From: Cylicocyclus nassatus
Lineage: Eukaryota; Nematoda; Chromadorea; Rhabditida; Strongylidae
Assembly: GCA_958299035.1 (NCBI GenBank)
Contig: CATQJL010000223.1
Coordinates: forward strand, 1,606,359-1,670,358
DNA: 64,000 nucleotides
Direction of reading: 5' to 3'
The notes beneath the pieces are model-generated. The model searched no databases. It was given only the letters and a program-made list of their open reading frames with translations, and was not told the DNA's origin. The position numbers and the translations under genes are program-made. Below are positions 59,501-64,000 of the stretch, piece after piece; the stretch's first letter is position 1, and each line of letters starts with the position of its first letter.

Positions 59501-62500
59501 AATGACGGAGCAGGATGGAAGCACGAAGACTTCTGCAACCGCAGAAGCGGAGACTACGCAAAAGACTTTAGAGCTTTCAAATGCCTCCGTCACTGCAGTT
59601 CCCACAACATCTCCAACAATGGAGACACGCACATTCTTTATGCCCGTCTCAATGACGGAGCAGGATGGAAGCACAGAAACTTCTGCAATCACGCATGAGA
59701 CCACAGAACTTCCGACCTCGAGTGATAAAGAGGGTACGATATCCTCAAATGCACTTCCCACAGCAACAATGGAGACACGCACATTCTTTGTGCCCGTCTC
59801 AATGACGGAGCAGGATGGAAGCACGAAGACTTCTGCAACCGCAGAAGCGGAGACTACGCAAAAGACTTCAGAGCTTTCAAATGCCTCCGTCACTGCAGTT
59901 CCCACAACATCTCCAACAATGGAGACACGCACATTCTTTATGCCCGTCTCAATGACGGAGCAGGATGGAAGCACAGAAACTTCTGCAATCACGCATGAGA
60001 CCACAGAACTTCCGACCTCGAGTGAGAAAGAGGGTACGATATCCTCAAATGCACTTCCCACAGCAACAATGGAGACGCGCACATTCTTTGTGCCCGTCTC
60101 AATGACGGAGCAGGATGGAAGCACAGAAACTTCTGCAATCACGCATGAGACCACAGAACTTCCGACCTCGAGTTATAAAGAGGGTACGATATCCTCAAAT
60201 GCACTTCCCACAGCAACAATGGAGACACGCACATTCTTTGTGCCCGTCTCAATGACGGAGCAGGATGGAAGCACGAAGACTTCTGCAACCGCAGAAGCGG
60301 AGACTACGCAAAAGACTTCAGAGCTTTCAAATGCCTCCGTCACTGCAGTTCCCACAACATCTCCAACAATGGAGACACGCACATTCTTTATGCCCGTCTC
60401 AATGACGGAGCAGGATGGAAGCACAGAAACTTCTGCAATCACGCATGAGACCACAGAACTTCCGACCTCGAGTGAGAAAGAGGGTACGATATCCTCAAAT
60501 GCACTTCCCACAGCAACAATGGAGACGCGCACATTCTTTGTGCCCGTCTCAATGACGGAGCAGGATGGAAGCACAGAAACTTCTGCAATCACGCATGAGA
60601 CCACAGAACTTCCAACCTCGAGTGATAAAGAGGGTACGATATCCTCAAATGCACTTCCCACAGCAACAATGGAGACGCGCACATTCTTTGTGCCCGTCTC
60701 AATGACGGAACAGGATGGAAGCACTCAGACTTCTGCAATCGGAGAACCGCAGACGACGACTTCAAGATTCCAAACTGCCTCGAGTGAGACAGAGGGTACG
60801 TTATCCTCAAATGGATTTCCCACCGCGTCTCCAACTATGAAAACACACATATCCTTTGAGCCCATTTCAGTGGCGGAGCAGGATGGAAGTATGACTTCTG
60901 CAACAAGCGGAAAACCGGAGACCACGCAAGAGACTTCAAAACGTCCAACACTAGCACCGAGTGAGGAAGAGCGTACACCATCTCCACCATCTCCATCACT
61001 TCCATCAACTCCACCAGTGGAGACCACACACGGAATCTCTCATCCTATTTCAACCACTCATGAGCAGGAAGGAGCAACAAAAAATTCTGCAACAACTAGA
61101 GAGTCGGAAGCCGCGCAGGAGAAACCTTCAACACTAGCTCCAAGTGAAAAAATGCGCTTGTCATCACCAACTGCACTTCTCACAGCACTTACAAAAATGG
61201 AGAAGACCAGGCAGATCCCCACAGAACTCACCTCGACTACTCGTGAGCAAGACGGCAAGGAGAGTTCTACATCAGCGGAGGATCCAGAGACCACGCAAAA
61301 GCCTTCAGAGCGTCCAACACAAGCCACGAGTGTGGAGCCTAAATCACCTACCATTGCACTTCCTACGTCATCTCTAATAGCAAAGACCACACATAGGACT
61401 TCTGCCCTTCCAGCCACCCATGAGGAAGAAGGCACAAAAACTTCTGCAGCAGCCAGAGAACAAGAGACCGCGCAAAGCACATCAGAACGTTCAATACAAG
61501 CTATAAGCGAAAAGGAGCGCTTGTCATCTCCAATTGCACTTCCCACAGCACTTCCAAAAATAAGTATGAGCACACAAATTTCCACTGAGCATAACTCAAC
61601 CATCCTGCAAGACGGCAAAAAGAGTTCTTCATCAGCAGAGAAACCGCAAACTGTGCGAGGAACTTCGGAGCGTCCAACAATAGCACTTAGGGAAATGGAG
61701 CATAGACCATCTCCAAGCGTTCTTCCCAGAGTATCTCCAACAATGGCAACAACTACACAAAGCTCCTTTGAGCACAGCTCAACCACCTCCCGTGAGCAGA
61801 AAGAGGGTATGAAACCTTCAACAAAAGCCAGAGTACAGGAAACCACGCAAGAAACTCCAACGATTCCAATGGAGACGCTGAAGCAGTTGAGCACGCCGAC
61901 TCCAAGTGCAAGCTCAACGTCATTTGAGCCAGATGTCGCGCGCAGATTGGAATCTACTCTTGTAAACATTAAAAAGGGAGGAACAGTAAGCTCAGGCTCA
62001 ACACGACCATCAGGTGCGGGTACTACCCAATGGCCCCGCGATCCTGTTACGCTGGGATCAAACGAAAAGGAACCCATCTTGAGTTCCAGTGCACCCAAAG
62101 AAACTCATGTGATGAACACTACACAGAGAGCTGCTGAGCTTACTCCATTCACTAAGGTGGAGAGCGTGTCTAGAGTAACAGAGGTCTCACTTGCTACAAC
62201 TACCGCAAGTCTTGGAGAAAAACTTTTTACAAACTCACAAACTCCTGCCACGGGCAAGACCACCCAAACGCTCACAGAACTTCTTACTACTCGGACTACC
62301 CAACGCTTCTCAGAACCTGATTTGATAAAAACCACCCAGGAACATGATAAATCCACTGAAAGATTGAGAGAGGAAGGCATACCTAATCCTAACGTGCTTC
62401 TCACTGGTGGGCATCATAGACCAGATACCACGCAAGAGCCTATCGAGCCCTTAACAGAAAGTTCTGGAGATACACTTAATCCTGGATCTGAATTAAACTC

Positions 62501-64000
62501 TGTATTACCAAACGAGAGTACCAGAACAGAACCAGATAAAGGTTTTACAGAGTCATCTGCCGCTTGTACCGAACCTGAAAAAACCACGCAAACTTCAGCA
62601 GTGCCATTTACGGTAAAGACTGACTTGAGTACTATTTCTGGGGAGACGAAGGAAAGGAGTACAATTGAACCACAGTCAGAGAAAACAACGATTCTCACAG
62701 AAAAACCTGACGAGGCTTCCACGGACGTTCCGGGAGTCACAGGCGTCGAAAAACCTGTTCATGGACGAACTTCTCTAGCGGGACAAGAGACAGCAGAAAC
62801 TACTCATCAACCTAATCAAGTACGTGTGGATGGGGCGACGATGGCCCTTTCGACAAGTTTCACAAGTACAGAAATACCCGATTCTGTGGAGTCTCCCACA
62901 GGTGCTCCAAGGACGGTAGTCATTGAGGATGTAGTAATGGGTAATTTCTCAACAAGAAACGAATTCCAAACAAGCCAACCTCTTTTCAAAGGATCTAAGA
63001 GCGAACATGACACATCCGTACGACCAGAACCTACGCCGTTTTTTGAAATAACTACCGAGAAAAAGGTGGAACTAGGAAAATCGACACAAGTTACCTCAGC
63101 AGTGTCACACATACCGACTACACCAAGGCTAATTGAACCGGAGCATAGAGAAACACAAAAAGAGGTAAGCAAGACTACGCCTTCTGGTAGTCCACTCGAA
63201 TCTGGACCAGACTCTACGCTGGTATCTGGTGAGCCTACTGCAGCTATAGAAAAGACAATGAGGCCTTTAGCACCAAAAGGAACACCAGAACCAAATAAAC
63301 CGGAAAGCTCAGGAGAAGCCGTGTCTCCCACTTCAAGTTTGGGGGAGACGGAAACAATAAAAACAACAAGCGAAGGATTTACCGAAGCAGGAAAGATAGA
63401 GACTCATATGAGGTCAGGGAAGACAGAGACAACGACAAGAGCTAGCCAAGGGTTCGCCGTTAGAACAAGGATAGAAACTACCCATATGGGCTCAGATGAG
63501 GCGGGGATAACGAAAACAGCAAGCCAAGTATTTACCATAGAAACAGCAATAAGAACAACACAAGCACCTAGACTTCCAGAAACAGTCGGAGATTTGGTAA
63601 GCACATTGCCTACTAAAAGCTCAAAAGAAGAGGAAATCAGAACAAGCGCAGTTCCTACAGAATCGGAAGGAAGGGCTACTGAAAGTTCGGGTATCTCTTC
63701 CAATCCAGAAAAAAGCATCACGGAAACAATACAGGATCTGCCGGAAAGCCCTACAGTCAGCGAAAGTGTGATCCCACAACAGTCCGGTACTCTTTCTACT
63801 AAACAGGCAGTTAAGATTACATCGAGGTCTCCTGAATCTAAGCACAGAGTAAGTGAATCGAAAAGCAAAACGACCATAAGCACAACTGAAGCTCTGCCTA
63901 CTACAGCACACATCAGCGGACCTCTAGCAGTGAAAATAGAAGGGGTTCACACTGATAAGACACCTGTGGAACCACCAACGAAAGGGTTGGAGAAGTTTGA
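23415..64000 (+). CDS. Giant secreted/cell-surface EGF-mucin matrix protein, 37 exons, 3' end beyond window
   Basis: Multi-exon gene; the exons are listed separately below. Summed coding length in the window is 24,062 bases (about 8,020 residues), and every junction keeps phase to the final base. Predicted order: signal peptide (residues 1 to about 25), LDLa-like segment (about 57-129), 11 EGF-like modules with two unknown modules (130-764), mucin-like Ser/Thr region 1 (about 705-2598), 13 EGF-like modules (2599-3169), mucin-like region 2 (3170 onward, open at the edge). Many EGF modules start with D-[IVE]-[ND]-E-C, the calcium-binding EGF signature, and most EGF exons are phase 1 to phase 1. 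Known for such families: extracellular, calcium-stabilised rods joined to heavily O-glycosylated stretches. Inference: an apical matrix or cuticle/epidermis attachment protein, with fibrillin-related FBN-1 as first hypothesis and MUA-3/MUP-4-like as second. The C-terminal ZP, SEA or membrane segments that would decide this are not in the window. It could be two genes only if an unseen break lies in the long introns; phase continuity argues against that. Confidence 0.85.
23585..24362. other. Intron 1
   Basis: 778 bases, AT-rich. An ORF at 23773-23961 has no recognisable domain. No repeat identified. Confidence 0.55.
24363..24580 (+). CDS. Exon 2: Cys-rich LDL-receptor class A-like segment
   Basis: Residues 57-129. 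It begins with closely spaced cysteines (CMCANGC) and ends with CDGKDDC, then NPAMHDES, then C. This matches the calcium-binding half of an LDLa module (C-D-G-x-D-D-C, followed by D-E-S and C). The donor gtaagt follows TGT G, so the exon ends in phase 1. LDLa modules at the N-terminus are known in large nematode attachment proteins. The alternative acceptor 8 bases downstream would break the phase with exon 1. Confidence 0.8.
24895..25340. mobile_element. Decayed copy of the mariner-like MITE of 9.3-10.0 kb, opposite orientation
   Basis: It matches the reverse complement of the 9.4-9.9 kb element over several stretches (GAGCTGGCTT, TTGCCGTTTCAAAATTT, TGCGAAGCTTTCTAAA), but the terminal repeats are lost. 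A peptide reading is shared by both copies. Confidence 0.8.
26020..26440 (+). repeat. Interspersed repeat (family of 13,020-13,235) with internal duplication
   Basis: Begins ACTAGCTTGCTTACCCGACT and ends near GTGTGCCAAGTTTGGTCCGG. An internal unit of about 85 bases (ATCAGCATGCTC, GTGCCAACTCCCAGC, GTAGCTC) occurs at 26138-26224 and again at 26267-26350. G15 (26446-26460) lies just downstream. Confidence 0.65.
27922..28032 (+). CDS. Exon 3: EGF-like module 1
   Basis: Residues 130-166. Six cysteines in the spacing C-x3-C-x5-C-x8-C-x-C-x8-C with the core CNSGFSGPTC, a laminin/Notch-type EGF without a calcium signature. The acceptor is cctcag and the donor gtaagt; the exon is phase 1 at both ends. 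Confidence 0.9.
28356..28472 (+). CDS. Exon 4: calcium-binding EGF-like module 2
   Basis: Residues 167-205. It starts DKNEC and has CQNTVGSYECAC followed by GFHGDGYQC, a textbook cbEGF with the hydroxylation-type N/Y-G-S-Y-x-C stretch. Acceptor ttcag, donor gtaagc, phase 1 to phase 1. Confidence 0.95.
28473..29992. other. Intron 4
   Basis: 1,520 bases, AT-rich, with a GC-richer patch at 29,570-29,830. No repeat family assigned and no internal gene seen. Intron 3 (28033-28355, 323 bases) likewise shows nothing. Confidence 0.6.
29993..30099 (+). CDS. Exon 5: cbEGF module 3, N-terminal part
   Basis: Residues 206-241. DIDECSMSSYSCPENSVC is followed by NLPGTYFCNC and TEGFAPK. The sixth cysteine comes from exon 6. 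The donor AAG|gtaacg is phase 0. Reading on past this donor would need a frameshift, so a short intron is preferred. Confidence 0.8.
30168..30254 (+). CDS. Exon 6: end of EGF module 3 and start of module 4
   Basis: Residues 242-270. GLPLEKC supplies Cys6 of module 3. Next comes DINECEMNLHNCGASQMCQNT, the first half of module 4. Acceptor aattccag, donor ACG|gtgaga, phase 0 at both ends. The preceding intron is only 68 bases. Confidence 0.8.
30523..30709 (+). CDS. Exon 7: end of EGF module 4 and all of cbEGF module 5
   Basis: Residues 271-332. VGGFTCVDRC and GYQYVDGEC finish module 4. DVDECRQDGICDRRAEC with NTPGGYECKC and GLTGDGKHC forms module 5. Acceptor ccccag, donor gtaagc in phase 1. Confidence 0.95.
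30769..30885 (+). CDS. Exon 8: EGF-like module 6
   Basis: Residues 333-371. DCSQQEDICDRHAFC, then LKLCICQTGYVGDGITC: six cysteines with a shortened C3-C4 loop, and no canonical DxNEC start. Acceptor ttttag, donor gtgggt, phase 1. Confidence 0.93.
30886..31974. other. Intron 8
   Basis: 1,089 bases, AT-rich. Short ORFs on both strands without recognisable content; no inverted repeat found by eye. Confidence 0.55.
31975..32097 (+). CDS. Exon 9: atypical cbEGF module 7 with adjacent Cys4-Cys5
   Basis: Residues 372-412. It starts DVNEC and ends GGYICCDKDVDDDRC. The usual C-x-C is replaced by CC, a variant shared with exons 11 and 14. Acceptor tttgcag, donor gtaaca, phase 1 to phase 1. Confidence 0.93.
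32154..32261 (+). CDS. Exon 10: EGF-like module 8 (GNP type)
   Basis: Residues 413-448. FCAGGCGLHAVC, then FNQTCQCMEGFVGNPHTRC. This short six-cysteine EGF with a G-F-x-G-N-P motif resembles the module in exon 13. Acceptor ctctag, donor gtggga. Confidence 0.93.
   Translation, partial: TKVHSVLEVAVCMPYASIKLANVWKASWEILILDA
32299..32770. mobile_element. F1 foldback element, copy 7, in intron 10
   Basis: Left ACAAGAGGGGTCACGATGCC then AAGTGGCC; right GGCCACTTCG, ending CCTCCCTTGT, with CTATCTGCGGAGCG inside. It fills most of the 538-base intron between exons 10 and 11. Confidence 0.82.
32800..32912 (+). CDS. Exon 11: atypical cbEGF module 9 (CC variant)
   Basis: Residues 449-486. DVNECESNDMCAGVGQWC, then MGGHICC and SKEPEC, with Cys4 and Cys5 adjacent as in exon 9. 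It ends in phase 0 (CAG|gtaatc), so the following module is joined in a different phase from the EGF exons. Confidence 0.92.
32968..35068. mobile_element. 2.1-kb terminal-inverted-repeat element in intron 11
   Basis: Both ends carry ATATCCACGAAAGTCCAT in opposite orientation, followed inside by related words (GGACT..TTAGTCCATTTTATTCG). An interior direct duplication (AAGCCCATTTTTGAC at about 33,268 and 33,973, with similar downstream text) suggests past rearrangement. No transposase ORF. It occupies nearly the whole 2,304-base intron. Confidence 0.75.
35217..35406 (+). CDS. Exon 12: unrecognised cysteine-free module A
   Basis: Residues 487-549. Starts GVHIFKTNDGEVMLKYNETG and includes SGGTFITKQGFLKGEGLFP. 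It has no cysteine, several beta-strand-like alternations of hydrophobic and polar residues, and an N-glycosylation sequon (NETG). No known domain is recognised. It follows a CC-type EGF, exactly as exon 15 does. Acceptor ttttcag, donor gtaaag in phase 1. Confidence 0.88.
35463..35564 (+). CDS. Exon 13: EGF-like module 10 (GNP type)
   Basis: Residues 550-583. MCTSYCPGHSECVDGVC, then RCVKGFGGNPLFGC. It is the close counterpart of exon 10, including the G-N-P motif after the fifth cysteine. Acceptor tttgcag, donor gtaatt, phase 1 to phase 1. Confidence 0.93.
35620..35736 (+). CDS. Exon 14: atypical cbEGF module 11 (CC variant)
   Basis: Residues 584-622. DIDECVTNNPCPNDKDTWC, then IGSYHCCTPESTDTDC, the third CC-type module. 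Acceptor cttccag, donor gtatat, phase 1. Confidence 0.93.
35972..36102 (+). CDS. Exon 15: unrecognised module B, first part
   Basis: Residues 623-666. Starts GLEIASGPSGGLRLTGGG, then HREAFLAATLNESFSGE. Cysteine-free, Gly-rich then helical-looking, with one NES sequon. Family not recognised. Acceptor cttacag, donor gtgcgt, phase 0 at the end. Confidence 0.87.
36166..36280 (+). CDS. Exon 16: unrecognised module B, second part
   Basis: Residues 667-704. VHNFSAGEVLVVKNKVKTN, ending EGEVGLEIVADR. The EVGLEI motif recurs twice in exon 18, linking this module to the start of the mucin region. Donor AGA G|gtgata in phase 1 joins exon 17 as Arg-Gly-Val-Asp-Val. Confidence 0.85.
36354..36532 (+). CDS. 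Exon 17: Pro/Thr-rich linker into mucin region 1
   Basis: Residues 705-764. VDVPPIPPSKSFGLDL is followed by Thr/Val-rich sequence and ITEIPVHTFATEAP. Acceptor tttccag, donor CCA|gtaagt, phase 0. The composition shifts here from folded modules to low complexity. Confidence 0.85.
36590..38807 (+). CDS. Exon 18: mucin-like Ser/Thr/Gly/Glu-rich region 1a
   Basis: Residues 765-1503 in a single open frame of 739 codons. Dominated by Ser, Thr, Gly, Glu and Ala with no cysteines in the stretch read; expected to be heavily O-glycosylated. Contains conserved-looking islands (two EVGLEI copies, and GAEIVQFEKGEFG) and short repeats such as TTEQPDLVLSMG. Acceptor gtttccag, donor AGC G|gtatgt. Confidence 0.93.
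38860..38943 (+). CDS. Exon 19: short acidic Ser/Thr linker
   Basis: Residues 1504-1531: DAPKIDIDDTEGSGVE, then a Lys/Glu-rich tail. Acceptor atttcag, donor AAA G|gtaaat, phase 1 to phase 1. It could be skipped without a frame change, because its length of 84 is divisible by three. Confidence 0.82.
39105..39184 (+). CDS. Exon 20: short Ser/Thr linker
   Basis: Residues 1532-1558: AMSTIRKGSASPMTEEPTT and onward. Acceptor attcag, donor GAT AAG|gtataa. Phase 1 in, phase 0 out, fitting exon 21. Confidence 0.8.
39324..42374 (+). CDS. Exon 21: mucin-like region 1b with 39-residue tandem repeats
   Basis: Residues 1559-2575, 1,017 codons open. Ser/Thr/Pro-rich throughout, with a 117-bp in-frame tandem array near its 3' end (listed separately). 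Acceptor tcttag, donor TCA GAG|gtaggc in phase 0. Reading through the donor gives about 45 unrelated residues and a stop at 42509, so intron retention would truncate the protein. Confidence 0.93.
41004..42050 (+). repeat. 117-bp coding tandem repeat (39 aa) in exon 21
   Basis: Unit starts at 41004 (diverged), 41121, 41238, 41355, 41472, 41589, 41706, 41823 and 41940 (diverged) are exactly 117 bases apart. Related weaker units follow to about 42,230. The core reads ELPEGVERHEGAEKLP plus a Thr/Ser segment ending EHPTASASIV. The residue before ELPEG alternates Ser/Pro for six units (Ser at 41121, 41355 and 41589), implying amplification as a 234-bp dimer. Units are nearly identical, which suggests recent expansion and likely length polymorphism. 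Confidence 0.97.
42506..42649 (+). CDS. Possible alternative first exon with signal peptide, in frame with exon 22
   Basis: Lies inside intron 21. The ATG at 42506 opens MKYLVLTITCALLIIQGQA, a classic signal-peptide layout: Lys2, a 13-residue hydrophobic core and a small-residue cleavage site. The frame runs 48 codons without a stop straight into exon 22 at 42650. If used with an internal promoter it would make a secreted isoform lacking the first EGF block and mucin region 1. No transcript evidence is available; it may be chance. Confidence 0.35.
42650..42720 (+). CDS. Exon 22: short Thr/Pro-rich end of mucin region 1
   Basis: Residues 2576-2598: VPTTKDTFILTTPTTKPAI and a few more. Acceptor atttcag; donor CCT AG|gtgagg in phase 2. 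Reading on would meet a TGA at once, so the donor is well fixed. Confidence 0.85.
42881..43142. mobile_element. hAT-like MITE, copy C, in intron 22
   Basis: Left CAGGGCTCGGCATGAGC, right GGTGCCAAGCCCTG, 262 bp. Flanked by GGGGGACT and GGAGGACT (7 of 8 identical), supporting an 8-base target duplication. A C13 tract lies just upstream. Confidence 0.85.
43282..43403 (+). CDS. Exon 23: EGF-like module 12
   Basis: Residues 2599-2639. KCTSGDQCGSDAYCERRTG, then ACRCYPGFEGAPPLNPC. Six cysteines. Acceptor aatttcag in phase 2; donor CAT G|gtcatc is a weak sequence but gives the right phase for exon 24. Confidence 0.87.
43454..43579 (+). CDS. Exon 24: cbEGF module 13
   Basis: Residues 2640-2681. DVDECAAGLHKCDGSARC, then YVGGYACFCPMGF and GKC. 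Complete cbEGF, phase 1 to phase 1. The preceding intron is only 50 bases. Confidence 0.95.
43640..43735 (+). CDS. Exon 25: cbEGF module 14, N-terminal part
   Basis: Residues 2682-2713. DINECTESNGACCSTNATC, then KLGSYGCVCNE. The sixth cysteine is in exon 26, 1,058 bases downstream across an intron filled by a foldback element. Acceptor atatag, donor gtatgt. Confidence 0.9.
43793..44698. mobile_element. 0.9-kb foldback element filling intron 25
   Basis: Left end GATTGGCTC, right end GAGCCAACC. Arms of about 400 bases pair along their length (for example GGTGTGCAAAAGTTCGCACC against GGTGCGAACTTTTGCATCA, and ACCGTTCCTGTTTTTTCC against its complement). The centre is near 44,210-44,270. No ORF of note. 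Confidence 0.85.
44794..44967 (+). CDS. Exon 26: end of EGF module 14 plus EGF-like module 15
   Basis: Residues 2714-2771. GFFGDGYKC completes module 14. Module 15 (GCTEAEWAVANCGKNHMC, then KDCSVCKMGFEMVDGEC) is atypical, with C-x-x-C instead of C-x-C. Acceptor atttcag, donor gtgagt, phase 1. Confidence 0.9.
45125..45250 (+). CDS. Exon 27: cbEGF module 16
   Basis: Residues 2772-2813. DINECTEPGLNMCDKNAVC, then LMGTYACQCKKGFRGDG and C. Acceptor tcccag, donor gtaaat. Confidence 0.96.
45311..45406 (+). CDS. Exon 28: cbEGF module 17, N-terminal part
   Basis: Residues 2814-2845. DEDECLMLPCHPQAECKN, then TPGSYECRCPLGFE. Split before Cys6 by a 51-base intron. Donor GAA G|gtacgg. Confidence 0.95.
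45458..45637 (+). CDS. Exon 29: end of EGF module 17 plus module 18
   Basis: Residues 2846-2905. GDGIKSC completes module 17. Module 18 (SCLEMEKFCGRTNHTAC, then SICECEPNYRFNMATRQC) has a long C3-C4 loop. Acceptor tttttag, donor gtatct. Confidence 0.92.
45663..45825. mobile_element. 163-bp GC-rich inverted-repeat insertion in intron 29
   Basis: Ends AAAGGCTGCTGCATGACGA (left) and TCGTCCTGCTGCAGCCTTT (right), 22-base arms with about two mismatches. The interior is strikingly GC-rich (GCGGGCGCGGACGCGGCGCG) within an AT-rich gene. Termini resemble those of the 14.4-kb palindrome (AAAGGC.G). Confidence 0.7.
45889..46014 (+). CDS. Exon 30: cbEGF module 19
   Basis: Residues 2906-2947. DIDECAENRHNCDPASSVC, then EDGGFKCECLEGYEGTGG and C. 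Acceptor ggttcag, donor gtaagc. Confidence 0.95.
46071..46193 (+). CDS. Exon 31: cbEGF module 20
   Basis: Residues 2948-2988. DVNECERGIAGCHSMAMC, then QPGSCGCKCIHGFTGDGTQC. The aromatic residue before Cys4 is replaced by Cys (SCGCKC), giving an extra cysteine. Acceptor gtttcag, donor gtgagt. Confidence 0.95.
46411..47020. mobile_element. Foldback element filling intron 31
   Basis: Termini TTAAAATTTTGGCGC and GCGCCAAAATTTTTA. The arms share CCAGTATCCGGGCCCCAAAA and GGGTTACGGTGGGTATACGG in opposite orientation. The right arm holds a second, diverged copy of the same module (46,745-46,870). Its right edge abuts the exon 32 acceptor. Confidence 0.88.
47022..47171 (+). CDS. Exon 32: EGF-like module 21
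   Basis: Residues 2989-3038. ACTPEWQRLCKLENKTC, then EVPQCGSCLEGHQPMNGTC. Atypical C-x-x-C like exon 26. The acceptor atttttag lies at the outer edge of the foldback element filling intron 31. Phase 1 in, phase 1 out. Confidence 0.88.
47227..47364 (+). CDS. Exon 33: EGF-like module 22
   Basis: Residues 3039-3084. NCADPAKNTCDINAEC, then GRHFCTCKIGYIGDGLRC. Acceptor attcag after a 55-base intron, donor gtaaat. Confidence 0.93.
47482..47622 (+). CDS. Exon 34: cbEGF module 23
   Basis: Residues 3085-3131. DIDECSLPGVCDPYATC, then FAGSFECICGEGYTGNG and C. It ends with EPITNGTE (one sequon). Donor GAG A|gtaagg in phase 1. Confidence 0.95.
47778..48792. mobile_element. F1-related long element, copy 8, in intron 34
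   Basis: Left AAAGTGGCC and ATATCTGCGAAACGG then AAGTTATGAACTTTTT; right TTTCGCAGATATGGAAGACA and ATGGCCACGGTCACC, ending TTCCCTTGT. At about 1 kb it is twice the usual F1 size, with unrelated interior sequence. Confidence 0.7.
49026..49139 (+). CDS. Exon 35: EGF-like module 24 (last in window)
   Basis: Residues 3132-3169. NCHLDTRLCHNNANC, then GKCKCLPGFEGDGIENC. Acceptor ctctag, donor ACA C|gtaagt. The next exon is mucin-like, so this closes the second EGF block. Confidence 0.93.
49191..52472 (+). CDS. Exon 36: mucin-like Ser/Thr-rich region 2a
   Basis: Residues 3170-4263, 1,093 codons open. Ser/Thr-rich, no cysteine noted, expected to be densely O-glycosylated. Islands with an I/V-I-T-G-V/I-P motif recur (DEVITGVPFEHE near 49,815; ARIITGIPISRE near 51,680; WIITGVPTSEE near 51,758), suggesting an old, mostly eroded repeat. 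Acceptor gttccag, donor GAA G|gtatca in phase 1. Confidence 0.93.
52729..64000 (+). CDS. Exon 37: giant mucin-like region 2b, open at window end
   Basis: Residues 4264 to at least 8020. The frame (codons starting at coordinates divisible by 3 from 52731) is open in every stretch read and still open at base 64000, so the exon is at least 11,272 bases. Composition is Thr/Ser-rich with Glu, Ala and Pro. It holds a degenerate 41-44-residue array (53.5-54.1 kb), an exact 50-residue array (59.5-60.8 kb) and diverged copies around it. Acceptor acttcag after a 256-base intron. Several GT-rich sites inside could be used as introns, but none is needed. Confidence 0.93.
53455..54090 (+). repeat. Degenerate 41-44-residue tandem repeat in exon 37
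   Basis: The marker GSSEET (and variants NSSEKT-like, DSSEET, SSSEET, GSSEVT) occurs at 53514, 53646, 53778, 53901 and 54024. Spacings are 132, 132, 123 and 123 bases. Between markers each unit carries a T-P-S-G-V/G-like stretch and a later E-G-T-x-V-T motif. Older than the other arrays, judging by divergence. Confidence 0.85.
59469..60818 (+). repeat. Exact 150-bp coding tandem repeat (50 aa) in exon 37
   Basis: The segment METRTFF begins at 59469, 59619, 59769, 59919, 60069, 60219, 60369, 60519 and 60669, always 150 bases apart, followed by [VM]PVSMTEQDGST. Two unit types occur. Type A continues KTSATAEAETTQKT; type B continues ETSAITHETTELPTSS. They run A-B-A-B-B-A-B-B, then a diverged last unit. 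Diverged 50-residue relatives extend from about 58,500 to 61,880. Confidence 0.97.

Noticed and set aside
59469..60818. CRISPR-like array
   Set aside because: The repeats are contiguous, in frame and protein-coding, with no spacers; the genome is eukaryotic.
53126..63913. Long minus-strand ORFs (up to 348 codons) opposite exon 37, and similar ones opposite exons 18, 21 and 36
   Set aside because: They are shadows of Ser/Thr-rich coding sequence. The repeat-driven composition leaves the complementary frames stop-poor, they copy the same 50-residue period, and no splice or domain evidence supports them.

Overview
The window reads as nuclear DNA of a nematode, most likely a clade V (strongylid-type) parasite. 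Introns are GT-AG, often 50-70 bases long with a TTTYAG-like acceptor, exons are small, the intergenic DNA is AT-rich, mono-G/mono-C tracts are frequent, and foldback (MITE-like) DNA elements are abundant. No bacterial, viral, rRNA or CRISPR feature was recognised. The species assignment is inference.

Bases 1 to about 23,400 hold no gene I can support. This is intergenic or upstream DNA built largely of non-autonomous DNA transposons. They include a foldback family that I call F1 (six of its eight copies lie here), an hAT-like MITE with 8-bp target duplications, TA-flanked mariner-like MITEs, a 316-bp palindrome and a degenerate interspersed repeat.

Bases 23,415 to the window end are one very large plus-strand gene that runs off the edge. 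I reconstructed 37 exons from splice signals, reading phase and the spacing of cysteines in EGF modules. Summed exon length is 24,062 bases (about 8,020 residues), and the phase agrees at every junction through to the last base. The predicted protein is secreted or cell-surface. In order it has: a signal peptide; an LDL-receptor class A-like segment; 11 EGF-like modules interleaved with two unrecognised non-cysteine modules (exons 12 and 15-17); a first Ser/Thr-rich mucin-like region (exons 17-22, about 1,850 residues); 13 more EGF-like modules (exons 23-35); and a second mucin-like region (exons 36-37, at least 4,850 residues). Exon 37 alone is at least 11,272 bases and still open at the window end. 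The C-terminus, where a ZP or SEA domain and a membrane anchor might be expected, is outside the window.

The architecture suits an apical extracellular-matrix or cuticle-attachment protein. Fibrillin-related FBN-1 is my leading family hypothesis, with MUA-3/MUP-4-like proteins as the alternative; neither was tested by alignment. Within the mucin regions lie a 117-bp (39-residue) array, an exact 150-bp (50-residue) array with a 300-bp higher-order pattern, and a degenerate 41-44-residue array. Most introns over 500 bp contain foldback elements, and one of these appears to abut and form part of a splice acceptor. A second signal-peptide-like start at 42,506, in frame with exon 22, suggests a possible short secreted isoform.
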